A DNA stretch of 64,000 nt from Bacteroidota bacterium. GTDB lineage: Bacteria > Bacteroidota > Ignavibacteria > UBA10030 > UBA8401. The notes beneath the pieces were generated by a model that was not told the DNA's origin, ran no database searches, and saw nothing but the letters and a program-made list of their open reading frames with translations. The position numbers were made by a program, and so were the translations under genes. Shown here in pieces: positions 7,019 to 15,356 of this stretch (position 1 is the stretch's first letter; each line of letters opens with the position of its first letter). The stretch lies in assembly GCA_041658205.1 (NCBI GenBank), contig JBBAAO010000002.1:620001-684000 (forward strand), in the 5' to 3' direction.

Positions 7019-9346
7019 ATGAAAAACATTTCACACGTCATACAATCACTGACCGAAAGAGATAATCTCACCGCAAAATGGATTATTCTTATTGTTTTTG
7101 CGATAGTGGTAGCCTTAATGTTCCCTCAGGGTCTTGCGGTGGAGTCGGATTATCCTGTTGGAATGGTCTGGACCGAGAACGATCTTTATGCGCCGTTTGC
7201 TTTTCCCATCTATAAAGATGAACGGGAATATGATCGTGAACGTCAGCTTGCGGCCGGGAAAGTATATAAGGTTTTTGAAGAAAGTCCTGCCATTGCACAC
7301 GATTACTTGGATTCTCTCCAGATGTTCTTCGTAAAATTACAGACGATTATTGACCGGCACAAGAAGGATGAAAAAGAAGTGCAGGAGGCTCTTGCCACAT
7401 TTCCTATACAATTTCGAGAGAGTGAATGGAGAACATTATGGCTTCTCCGGAACGCAGAGCGTCGAAATACTGGAACGCTCCCGAAATATTCGTTTAATAA
7501 GCTCAGGAGAGATGTGCTGTTGGTGGTGAATGGATTGTATCTTCAAGGTATTGTCAATATACGGAAATCGCAGTATCGCGAAGATGAATTGATTGCCAAA
7601 CGGAAAAAAACGAACGAACAAATTGTTCCGTTGAATAAATTTTTAGATCAATTTGAACTTGGCAAAGCAGTACAGCAAACATTTATCACCGGATATAAAG
7701 GAGAGAATGATACTGTTTCGATTGCAATGAAAATTGCTCTCACGTTTTTGCAGCCCAACGTCGTTTTCCAGAAGGAACAAACCGAACGGGAAATACAATT
7801 TGGCGTAGAGCTGGTTCCGCGCACCGTTGGTGCGGTCAGTGAAGATGAACGGATCATCGCCAAAAAGGAACGGATTACGCAAGAGATAAAATTAAAGCTC
7901 GACTCACTTCGAAAAGCAAAAGAAGAACGGGGTGCCGGAATCAATTCCTACGTGACATTCGCCGGCAAAGTGATGCATATCTTTGCTATCATGTGGATGT
8001 TGGTGATGTACATTTATCTCTTCCGGAAAAAAATTTATCACGACAATCTTAAGCTGATACTCATCTCATCTCTCTATTTTGCCGTGGCGTTTATAGCGTT
8101 TTTAACGGTACAGAATACCACGGAACTCCCGCTTCGCTTTTTAATCTTCGTCCCTGCCGTGTCGATGATTTTGACGATTATTTTTGATTCGCGCATTGCA
8201 TTTTACAGCACTGTTGTGTTATCGCTTCTGGTGGCCGGAATACGCGGCAACGATTATGCAATAGCCCTATCATCACTTGTTGCGGGCGCGTTTGCTATCT
8301 ATACAGTGCGGGATATCAAAAAACGTACGCAGATATTTCGTTCGATCATTTACATTTTCCTCGGTTACGCTACAACGGTCATTGCTCTTGCATTGGAGCG
8401 GTACGAATCTTTAACAATTGTCCGTGACCAACTGTTGGTGTCAGGTTTCAATGCAATCCTTTCGCCTATTATTGCTTACGGAATTCTTATCTTTTTTGAA
8501 AAGATTTTTAGGATTTCCACGGAACTGACACTTGTTGATCTCTGCGATTATAATCATCCACTGCTGAAAGAACTTGCCCATAAGGCGCCCGGATCGTTTC
8601 ACCATAGTGTGAATGTGGCAACGCTTGCCGAAAGTGCTGCGGAAGCAATTGGTGCAAATCCCACACTGGCACGGGCGGGAGGATTGTATCATGATATCGG
8701 TAAGATGTTGAACCCAGAATCGTTCGTGGAAAATCAGCTTGGCACGGAGAATAAACATCGTACGATGAGTCCCAGAAAAAGTGTCCGTATCATCGCTGCT
8801 CACATTGAAGATGGAATGGATCTTGGCCGCCGGCATAATCTTCCGGAAACAATCGTCAATTTCATTCCCATGCACCATGGAACCATGCATGTGGGATTTT
8901 TTTATGAGAAAGCATTACGACAAAAGAGGAACAGAGGCGAAGTAAACGAGAACGATTTCCGATATCCGGGGCCAAAACCGAATTCAAAAGAGACGGCCAT
9001 TGTTATGCTTGCTGATGGCATCGAAGCATCAACACGGACGATCAACGATCCGACGGTGGAAAAGATTGAGGCGAATATCGATTCTCTGATCAAACTCAGA
9101 TTATTGGAAGGGGAATTGGACGAAAGCAGTCTGAACCTCCGCGATTTGAATCTTATCAAAGAGAGTTTTTTGAAGATCCTGGTTGGAATTCATCATTCTC
9201 GTCTGCAGTACCCCGAACAGGGAACGGGAACGCAAGCCATGACCGATCAAGAGGAATTGTCGCTTCCGGAGAAAAAATCCTCGGCTTCCAAAATATCGAC
9301 TGATAAACGACTACAGCGCACCATCGAAAACATCGATCTGAAATGA
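7019..9346 (+). CDS. pgpH: 7TM-HD phosphohydrolase, PgpH-like (c-di-AMP phosphodiesterase family)
   Basis: The 775-residue protein has one N-terminal membrane helix, a long extracytoplasmic 7TMR-HDED domain (about 50-305), seven membrane helices (about 315-500) and a cytoplasmic HD domain. Metal residues are visible in HHSVNVATLAESA and GGLYHDIGKM (HD near 557-558), followed by ILLADGIEA-like VMLADGIEAS. Listeria PgpH hydrolyses c-di-AMP to pApA; the same reaction is likely here but no cyclase is in the window. The stop overlaps the next ATG (ATGA), so the Xer gene is translationally coupled. Confidence 0.9.
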   Translation: MKNISHVIQSLTERDNLTAKWIILIVFAIVVALMFPQGLAVESDYPVGMVWTENDLYAPFAFPIYKDEREYDRERQLAAGKVYKVFEESPAIAHDYLDSLQMFFVKLQTIIDRHKKDEKEVQEALATFPIQFRESEWRTLWLLRNAERRNTGTLPKYSFNKLRRDVLLVVNGLYLQGIVNIRKSQYREDELIAKRKKTNEQIVPLNKFLDQFELGKAVQQTFITGYKGENDTVSIAMKIALTFLQPNVVFQKEQTEREIQFGVELVPRTVGAVSEDERIIAKKERITQEIKLKLDSLRKAKEERGAGINSYVTFAGKVMHIFAIMWMLVMYIYLFRKKIYHDNLKLILISSLYFAVAFIAFLTVQNTTELPLRFLIFVPAVSMILTIIFDSRIAFYSTVVLSLLVAGIRGNDYAIALSSLVAGAFAIYTVRDIKKRTQIFRSIIYIFLGYATTVIALALERYESLTIVRDQLLVSGFNAILSPIIAYGILIFFEKIFRISTELTLVDLCDYNHPLLKELAHKAPGSFHHSVNVATLAESAAEAIGANPTLARAGGLYHDIGKMLNPESFVENQLGTENKHRTMSPRKSVRIIAAHIEDGMDLGRRHNLPETIVNFIPMHHGTMHVGFFYEKALRQKRNRGEVNENDFRYPGPKPNSKETAIVMLADGIEASTRTINDPTVEKIEANIDSLIKLRLLEGELDESSLNLRDLNLIKESFLKILVGIHHSRLQYPEQGTGTQAMTDQEELSLPEKKSSASKISTDKRLQRTIENIDLK

Positions 9347-10245
9347 AGTTCGATAAACAATCCTACTTTCGTTTTATCCAACTGGAAAAAAGTCTTGCCG
9401 GAAATTCCATTGAAGCCTATGAACGGGATATCAATCGGTATTTTCAATTCCTGGAACAGAATGGTATTACAACGCTTGACCAAGTAGAAGAAGAACATGT
9501 GTCGGCGTTCATCACCATTCTGCGGAAACTCGAGTTGTCGCCGAAAAGCATCGCCCGAAATATCTCGGCGATAAAAGGACTCCATAAATTTTTACTCGGT
9601 GAACGCCGCACGCAGATTGATCCGACGCAGAATATTGAACTTCCCAAAAAAGGAAAACATCTTCCCGATGTCCTGAGTGTTGATGAGATCAATCAAATAC
9701 TTGATGCTGCAAATCCCGCGGCAGAGACGGCGACGAAATTTGTCTGGAGAGACAGAGCTATTCTTGAGACATTATATGGAACAGGGATGCGTGTATCCGA
9801 ATTGACAGGATTAATGCAATCAAACATCATGGAAGATCAGCAACTCGTTCGTGTTTTTGGCAAAGGCTCCAAGGAACGACTGATCCCGATCGGTGACGTT
9901 GCGTTGAAATGGATCAATGAATATAAGCAGCGAGTGCGTTCAGTTCTGGCACAGCAGAAGAAATCCAACGATGCGCTCTTTCTCAATTTTCGCGGCGGAG
10001 CAATTTCCCGCGTTTCAGTCTGGCAGATTGTGAGCGACTATACACGCAGAGCGGGAATTACGAAAGAAATTCACCCGCATACGTTTCGTCATTCATTTGC
10101 AACGCATCTGTTGGAAGGGGGAGCGGATCTTCGGTCTGTTCAGGAAATGCTAGGCCATGCAGATATTTCCACCACACAGATCTATACGCATATTGATCGC
10201 GAACATTTAAAGCAACAGCATAAACAATTTCACCCGAGAGCATAA
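9343..10245 (+). CDS. xerD: tyrosine recombinase XerC/XerD
   Basis: The 300-residue protein has a SAM-like N-domain (1-90) and a catalytic domain with all expected residues: R near 149 (GTGMRVSEL), K in GKGSKERLIP, H-x-x-R in HTFRHSFATHLL (about 245-248), H in LGHADISTT and tyrosine in QIYTH (about 280). Length and lack of extensions fit the housekeeping Xer proteins that resolve chromosome dimers at dif, rather than a phage integrase. Choice between XerC and XerD cannot be made from one copy. It follows pgpH with a four-base overlap. Confidence 0.88.
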   Translation: MKFDKQSYFRFIQLEKSLAGNSIEAYERDINRYFQFLEQNGITTLDQVEEEHVSAFITILRKLELSPKSIARNISAIKGLHKFLLGERRTQIDPTQNIELPKKGKHLPDVLSVDEINQILDAANPAAETATKFVWRDRAILETLYGTGMRVSELTGLMQSNIMEDQQLVRVFGKGSKERLIPIGDVALKWINEYKQRVRSVLAQQKKSNDALFLNFRGGAISRVSVWQIVSDYTRRAGITKEIHPHTFRHSFATHLLEGGADLRSVQEMLGHADISTTQIYTHIDREHLKQQHKQFHPRA

Positions 10246-10256
10246 GTGTTGAAAAT

Positions 10257-11183
10257 ATGATTAAGAAATCCGCCCCCCGCAATAGAACGCTCACGTTAAC
10301 AGCTGTTGAAAAAAGTCGATTTCAAAAGAGGTTATTGAAATTGACAAAACCAACGGCTGTATTGACACTTCTGGACAAAACAATCGTGCAGCATGTGAAT
10401 GATGCCGTTCAATATTTTCCGGGTGGTTTTGTGGATTTACTTTTTATTGATCCTCCGTACAATCTCACTAAAAAATTCAATGCAAACACATTCCGGGCTA
10501 TATCGCATAACGAATATGTGGAGTGGATGGATTCGTGGCTCTCCAAACTTGTGCGTGTTTTGAAACCGACCGCATCAATTTACATCTGCGGGGATTGGAG
10601 ATCATCTGCTGCTATTCAGCAGGTTGCACAGAAGTATTTTATAATTCGCAACAGGATCACATGGGAACGGGAAAAAGGTCGCGGTGCAAAAGCAAATTGG
10701 AAAAATGCATCCGAAGATATTTGGTACTGCACTATGTCGGATATATTCACCTTTCAACTTGATGCCGTAAAAGTGAAACGGAAAGTGATTGCACCGTATA
10801 CAGAAAACGGAAAACCGAAAGATTGGAAGAAATCAGACAGTGGAAATTTTCGCATGACCCATCCCTCTAATCTTTGGACTGATCTCACCGTACCGTTCTG
10901 GTCCATGCCGGAAAACACTGAACATCCAACGCAAAAACCGGAAAAACTCGTTGCTAAGATTATTCTTGCCAGCACGAAAGAGGGAGATGTGGTGCTCGAT
11001 CCGTTCCTCGGCTCCGGTACGACCTCCGTAGTAGCAAAAAAACTTAGAAGAAAATACGTTGGAATTGAAATTGATGAAAAATTTGCTTCTATTTCAGAGA
11101 AGCGTTTGGAACGGGCCGAAACAGAAACTTCTATTCAAGGATTTGTTGACGGAGTTTTTTGGGAGCGAAACTCGCAATCATGA
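10257..11183 (+). CDS. beta-class DNA adenine/cytosine-N4 methyltransferase, unpaired
   Basis: The catalytic motif DPPYNL (about 65-70) comes before the SAM motif DPFLGSGTT (about 247-255), with HPTQKPEKL just before the latter; this order defines beta-class amino-methyltransferases such as M.HinfI/M.MboII relatives. DPPY favours N6-adenine methylation. No restriction endonuclease gene is adjacent: upstream is xer (11-base gap), downstream is repeat-rich non-coding DNA. The target recognition region (about 90-200) is not assignable. It could be a regulatory solitary enzyme or the relic of a restriction system. Confidence is high for the family, low for the target. Confidence 0.88.
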   Translation: MIKKSAPRNRTLTLTAVEKSRFQKRLLKLTKPTAVLTLLDKTIVQHVNDAVQYFPGGFVDLLFIDPPYNLTKKFNANTFRAISHNEYVEWMDSWLSKLVRVLKPTASIYICGDWRSSAAIQQVAQKYFIIRNRITWEREKGRGAKANWKNASEDIWYCTMSDIFTFQLDAVKVKRKVIAPYTENGKPKDWKKSDSGNFRMTHPSNLWTDLTVPFWSMPENTEHPTQKPEKLVAKIILASTKEGDVVLDPFLGSGTTSVVAKKLRRKYVGIEIDEKFASISEKRLERAETETSIQGFVDGVFWERNSQS

Positions 11184-11358
11184 TCGGGAGTTGTGTAAAA
11201 CCCTTACGAATAGACATCCAGAACAATTCCGCTTTAGGCTGATACGTCGAACGATGACAATAATAAACCATGTCGAATCGAACCAGCATCTTGTATTGCT
11301 TGATATGAATATTTATTATTAACTGATGGTACGCAAAACTGAAAATTCTTTTTATCTC

Positions 11359-11531
11359 GTCCCTAAAGGGACTCTGTATTTGGAAATCGTATTATACTAC
11401 AAATAGTACGCGCCTACGGCGCTTTTTGAAACCATTAAAATCATAAACTCATTCGCTTGTTTTGTTGTCCCGGTAGGGACAAGATATTTGTAGAAGATCA
11501 AGTGAATCAATTTTCAAGTCCCGTTAGGGAC
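11359..11531. repeat. three short GTCCCnnnnGGGAC palindromes
   Basis: Copies read GTCCCTAAAGGGAC, GTCCCGGTAGGGAC and GTCCCGTTAGGGAC. The last two share a following A(A/G)-rich tail (AAGATATTT / GAAATATT). The stems are conserved while the loops vary, which suggests structural constraint or repeated insertion of a small palindromic element. Confidence 0.6.
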
Positions 11532-11545
11532 GAAATATTCTTTCA

Positions 11546-11578
11546 TTCATAACTGATGTGTGCAACATCAGTTATGAA
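11546..11578. repeat. perfect 13-bp hairpin
   Basis: TTCATAACTGATG and CATCAGTTATGAA flank a seven-base loop (TGTGCAA). It is followed by GAAAAAAG rather than a T run, so it is a weak terminator on the plus strand. It may be the end of a mobile palindromic element. Confidence 0.5.
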
Positions 11579-11652
11579 GAAAAAAGCAAAATATTATCAC
11601 TCCTTGCAGTTCAGAATTTGATGTCCAATATTAAACACAATACATAGGTTGT

Positions 11653-12690
11653 ATGAAACGTAGAATACTTGCTCTTGCAGAAGGGCGCTTTAGTCCTTTA
11701 AAATCAAAAACCGCAAACGCTGTGCTCATCTATACTCCCGGTGAAACCGTTGCAATTATCGACAGCACAAAAGTCGGAAAAGTTGCACAGGATGTGCTCG
11801 GGTATGGCGGTAGCGTTCCTGTTGTAGCAAGTGTTGAAGAGGGATTAAAATTTCAACCGACACATTTGTTGATCGGCATCGCACCGACCGGCGGTCGACT
11901 TCCTGATGTATGGCGCGAATGGATTAAAACAGCGATACGAAATAAGATGCACATTCTCAGCGGTTTGCATACAATCCTTTCCGATGACGAAGAATTTGCG
12001 AAGCTGGCTGATGAACATCATGTAACGATAACTGATTGGCGGAAAATTCCACTGGAATATGAAGTGGTTTCAAAGGGAAGTTATCGGACGCGAAAAGCAA
12101 AAACTATTCTTACCGTTGGAGCGGATTGCAACATTGGGAAAATGACAACCATGCTGCAGGTGTATAACGAATTTTTGAAACGGGGCTTAAAAAGCGATTT
12201 TATCGGTACGGGTCAGACAGGTATTATGATCTCCGGAAAAGGAATCGCTGTTGATGCAGTGATAAGCGATTATATTGCCGGAAGTATCGAAAAATGCATC
12301 GACGCTTCGAATGCCGATGGTTTCGATTATATTTTTGTGGAAGGACAGGGAGCGCTGACGCATCAAGGTTATAGCGGTGTCACATTTGGATTAATGCATG
12401 GAACTATGCCCGACGCAATGATTATGTGCGTTCAACCGACCCGCACACTTGATGATTACGGATTACCCCTTCCCGATTTGAATAAACTCATCAAACTGCA
12501 TGAAAATGTCATAGAGTTTTTTCGTCCGACCAAAGTGGTTGGTATTGGGATTAATTCCATCGGTTTGACGGATGAGCAGAGCAAAGACGAAGCAAAAAAA
12601 ATAGAGGATCTCACCGGATTGCCGGCCATTGACACATTCCGTTTTGGTGGCATGAAACTAGCCGATACATTGTTGAATTATTTAGGGTAA
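11653..12690 (+). CDS. DUF1611 (DgcN-like) protein
   Basis: The 345-residue protein matches the DUF1611 family: an N-terminal Rossmann-like half (about 1-120) and a C-terminal P-loop half with TVGADCNIGKMTT (about 153-165) and GTGQTGIMISGKGIAVD. Members named DgcN act with DgcA in D-glutamate catabolism, with N-acetylation of D-glutamate reported for DgcN. DgcN is often beside an L-Ala-D/L-Glu epimerase; no such gene is here, so the substrate is only inferred. The stop is followed within seven bases by the lipoprotein gene. Confidence 0.75.
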   Translation: MKRRILALAEGRFSPLKSKTANAVLIYTPGETVAIIDSTKVGKVAQDVLGYGGSVPVVASVEEGLKFQPTHLLIGIAPTGGRLPDVWREWIKTAIRNKMHILSGLHTILSDDEEFAKLADEHHVTITDWRKIPLEYEVVSKGSYRTRKAKTILTVGADCNIGKMTTMLQVYNEFLKRGLKSDFIGTGQTGIMISGKGIAVDAVISDYIAGSIEKCIDASNADGFDYIFVEGQGALTHQGYSGVTFGLMHGTMPDAMIMCVQPTRTLDDYGLPLPDLNKLIKLHENVIEFFRPTKVVGIGINSIGLTDEQSKDEAKKIEDLTGLPAIDTFRFGGMKLADTLLNYLG

Positions 12691-12696
12691 TCCATT

Positions 12697-13695
12697 TTGA
12701 AAATAATTCCAATCATATTACTTTTATTATTATGTTCTTCCTGTCAAAAGAAGAAATCTGAGCAACCGAGTGTTCAGCGGGTAGATAATTATGTCCCGCC
12801 GGCATCGGAAGCAGAGATTGATACAACGCAGGGATATGTTTCTCCATCGGATGCGTTCAGCGATCATTCAAATTTTGATATTTCAAATTTCCAGACCAGC
12901 AAAGTAAGTTTTCGAGGAACACGGAATATCTCATATCAAATTTCGCAGCCGAAAAATAATAATCTTACCATTGTTGTAGAATATCTTAACGGTGCATGGA
13001 AAAACGGAGACACAGCTTCAACGGCCACGAGAATTCTTCTCTATCTGGAAAATGAATTACTCTATCGCAAAGCATTTCCGCTTGAATTTGCGGATGCAGT
13101 GAATTTTTTATCAATCAAACAATGCGATAATACTCTGCTCACCGTCAGCCTGACAAAATCGATTGTGTATTATTGGTTTGATAAAGTCCATAGCGATGGA
13201 AGCATCGAAAAAGAATATCATGCAATCAGTGTGGATAAGGAAGGTGTTACCAACGAGCTTTCCGGCGATCTTGTCCGGGTCGGCAGCAGTTATGAATCCG
13301 TTCGCTTTCTGAATGAAAATCGATTAAAGGCGAAAGTCTCTCCGAATTCCCGCTATCCAAATTTGACGGTTGATCTTATTTTTTCCATTGATTGGAAGAT
13401 TTGCACGGCTGTGTTGGATGTTCCAATCGATACGGTTTTTGCCGTATCGGATCAGCCTTCGCGTTATTTCAACAGTAAAATTAAATTGTATCAATCTGTC
13501 GATCGAGCATCGGCGTTTCGCGAAACTGCTTTTCGGCGTTTAACGCAAGCGCAGATGCAGCGCATCTTTCTCCCTTCTCTGTTCGATAGGGGAAGCATCG
13601 ATCGTGATCGATTGTATATTGAATTCAATCGGACGATAAAAGGATGGATCGACTATGAAACACTGATATTTGAGGAGATCATTTCAGAAAATTAA
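12697..13695 (+). CDS. putative lipoprotein of unknown function
   Basis: The 332-residue product starts at TTG (12697) and has a short signal with lipobox LLLLCSSC (cysteine near 16), so it should be lipid-anchored. The body has no recognised domain; it contains alternating strands rich in N, D and S, such as VSFRGTRNISYQISQPKNNN. AGGG lies in the end of the preceding gene at usable distance, which supports the TTG start and coupling to DUF1611. A strong terminator follows. Confidence 0.6.
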   Translation: MKIIPIILLLLLCSSCQKKKSEQPSVQRVDNYVPPASEAEIDTTQGYVSPSDAFSDHSNFDISNFQTSKVSFRGTRNISYQISQPKNNNLTIVVEYLNGAWKNGDTASTATRILLYLENELLYRKAFPLEFADAVNFLSIKQCDNTLLTVSLTKSIVYYWFDKVHSDGSIEKEYHAISVDKEGVTNELSGDLVRVGSSYESVRFLNENRLKAKVSPNSRYPNLTVDLIFSIDWKICTAVLDVPIDTVFAVSDQPSRYFNSKIKLYQSVDRASAFRETAFRRLTQAQMQRIFLPSLFDRGSIDRDRLYIEFNRTIKGWIDYETLIFEEIISEN

Positions 13696-13716
13696 TTTTT
13701 TTACATTCTTGCATGA

Positions 13717-13757
13717 AAATCCCGCTGAATTCTTTCAATTAAGCGGGATTTTTTTTA
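13717..13757 (+). terminator. rho-independent terminator
   Basis: AAATCCCGCT pairs with AGCGGGATTT, followed by a run of T. It separates the DUF1611/lipoprotein unit from lysC. Confidence 0.85.
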
Positions 13758-13795
13758 TCATTCATATAGATAAAGAGTTATGATGTATCTTAAGC

Positions 13796-13818
13796 AAACC
13801 CGAACATGCTTCGGGTTT
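13796..13818 (+). promoter_or_regulatory. leader hairpin before lysC
   Basis: AAACCCGAA and TTCGGGTTT form a perfect nine-base-pair stem with a five-base loop (CATGC), 35 bases before the aspartokinase ATG. It lacks a true T run (ATTGTTC follows). It could be an attenuator, an mRNA-stabilising hairpin or a small palindromic repeat. No lysine riboswitch core is visible. Confidence 0.35.
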
Positions 13819-13853
13819 ATTGTTCTACAGACTGTGATGAAAGTACAGAAACA

Positions 13854-15236
13854 ATGATTGTCATGAAATTCGGCGGCACTTCTGTTGAAGATGCCAAAGC
13901 AATTCGGAACCTAACAGAGATCGTTAAACAGGAGCTACCACGGAAACCAATCGTCATCGTCTCCGCATGTTCCGGTATCACCAATCAGTTGCTGCAAACC
14001 GCTTCGCTTGCATCCCACGGAAAAAAAGAAGAAGCATTGAACAATGTTGCGGCAATTGAATCGCGGCACAAGAAGATTGTGAAAGAACTGTTTGATGGTG
14101 ATCTTCAACGATTTTTGAACAAACATTTGGCTCAGATTGCTGAAGAACTGGCCGCACTTGTTAATGGTGTAGTCGTTTTGGGGGAATTGACCAATCGCTC
14201 CCTTGATACATTTGCTGCGTATGGTGAGCGGATGTCCTCCTTTATTATCCATCACTATTTTGAATCGCAGCGATTTAAATCATTCTGGGTGGATGCTCGT
14301 TCATGGATGATCACGGACGAACAGTATACGAAAGCTCTCCCTCAATTTGATGTCACCGAGAGAAAGCTTCGTGAGATCGTTCAACCGAAAATACAGAACG
14401 GGTATGTTGTCATTTCACAAGGATTTATCGGATCAACACCGAGTGGAATTACGACCACTATTGGACGCGGTGGTTCGGATTATTCCGCCGCTATTATCGG
14501 GGCGCTCTTGGATGCGGAAGATATACAGATCTGGACTGATGTCGATGGGATTCTTTCGAGTGACCCTAGTGTTGTGAAGGATGCAAAAAAAATTAAGGTG
14601 ATGTCATTTAACGAGGCGGCGGAACTTGCGTACTTTGGCGCTCGCGTATTGCATCCTGAAACGATTCTTCCGGCAGTGAAAAAAAATATTCCTGTGAGAG
14701 TATTAAATTCGAAGAATCCGCATTCTTCCGGAACCTTGATTGTCTCAAAACCAAAGACTGACAAACGTTGTATTGTAAAATCAATTGCGTATAAAGAAGG
14801 GATAACACTCGTCAGTATTGTTTCCACGAGAATGTTTTTGGCCACGGGATTTTTAGAAAATGTGTTTGATGTCTTCCACAAATATGAAACGGTTGTTCAT
14901 ACGGTTGCTACATCGGAAGTAAGTGTGACGGCTACGATCGACAATACGAAGAATCTTTCCAACATTATTCGGGAGTTGAAACAGTTTGCTACCGTTTCTA
15001 TCAGCGATAAAAAAGCAATTGTCTGCATTGTTGGGGACAACCTTCGCAACAGTCCGGGACTTGCCGTAAAGATGCTCGGACCGATTTCGGATGTGAATAT
15101 TAATATGATTTCTCAGGGAGCTTCAGAGATCAACTTAAGTTTTGTGATTGACGAAGACCATGTTGACGATGTTGTATTGAAATTGCATAAAGCATTGTTT
15201 GCAAACGCCGGAAGTTTTCCGGAAATATTTGAATGA
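13854..15236 (+). CDS. lysC: aspartate kinase
   Basis: The 460-residue monofunctional enzyme phosphorylates L-aspartate, the first step toward lysine, threonine and methionine. It shows MKFGGTSV at the start, the conserved TNRSLDTFAAYGERMS region, TTIGRGGSDYSAA and DGILSSDPSVV in the kinase domain, then two ACT domains (about 310-460) expected to bind feedback inhibitors. The ATG at 13854 is chosen because family similarity begins there; the frame is open to 13806. It heads the lysC-lysA-asd group. Confidence 0.95.
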   Translation: MIVMKFGGTSVEDAKAIRNLTEIVKQELPRKPIVIVSACSGITNQLLQTASLASHGKKEEALNNVAAIESRHKKIVKELFDGDLQRFLNKHLAQIAEELAALVNGVVVLGELTNRSLDTFAAYGERMSSFIIHHYFESQRFKSFWVDARSWMITDEQYTKALPQFDVTERKLREIVQPKIQNGYVVISQGFIGSTPSGITTTIGRGGSDYSAAIIGALLDAEDIQIWTDVDGILSSDPSVVKDAKKIKVMSFNEAAELAYFGARVLHPETILPAVKKNIPVRVLNSKNPHSSGTLIVSKPKTDKRCIVKSIAYKEGITLVSIVSTRMFLATGFLENVFDVFHKYETVVHTVATSEVSVTATIDNTKNLSNIIRELKQFATVSISDKKAIVCIVGDNLRNSPGLAVKMLGPISDVNINMISQGASEINLSFVIDEDHVDDVVLKLHKALFANAGSFPEIFE

Positions 15237-15239
15237 TAA

Positions 15240-15345
15240 AAACAGCTATTGACTGTTAGCCATTGTCTATTAGGAAAAGTCGAAAAACATCTAGACCAAT
15301 AGTTAAAGGCCAATAGCTAAGAGCCAACTGGTAAGAGCTTTTTTT
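15240..15345. repeat. imperfect inverted repeat between lysC and lysA
   Basis: The spacer carries AGCTATTGACTGTTAGCCATTGTCTATTAG-like sequence (given here in part: AGCTATTGACTGTTAGCC) facing an inverted, imperfect copy GGCCAATAGCTAAGAGCC. It resembles the simple-motif repeat between the tRNAs in design but not sequence. It ends in AAGAGCTTTTTTTTT, which could act as a weak terminator. Confidence 0.4.
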
Positions 15346-15356
15346 TTAATAACGTT

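Larger units (their letters stand above)
11184..11652. other. gene-free, palindrome-rich stretch
   Basis: No gene is seen. It contains three GTCCC-N4-GGGAC palindromes (11359-11372, 11467-11480, 11518-11531), GCGCCTACGGCGC (11410-11422) and a 13-bp perfect hairpin at 11546-11578. Copy spacing is uneven, so it is not a CRISPR array. Confidence 0.6.

Noticed and set aside
11359..11531. possible CRISPR array of GTCCC repeats
   Set aside because: Only three copies, each 14 bp and palindromic, with uneven spacing (about 108 and 51 bp) and no cas genes.
13740..13854. lysine riboswitch before lysC
   Set aside because: Only about 100 bases are available, and none of the five-helix core or purine motifs are visible.
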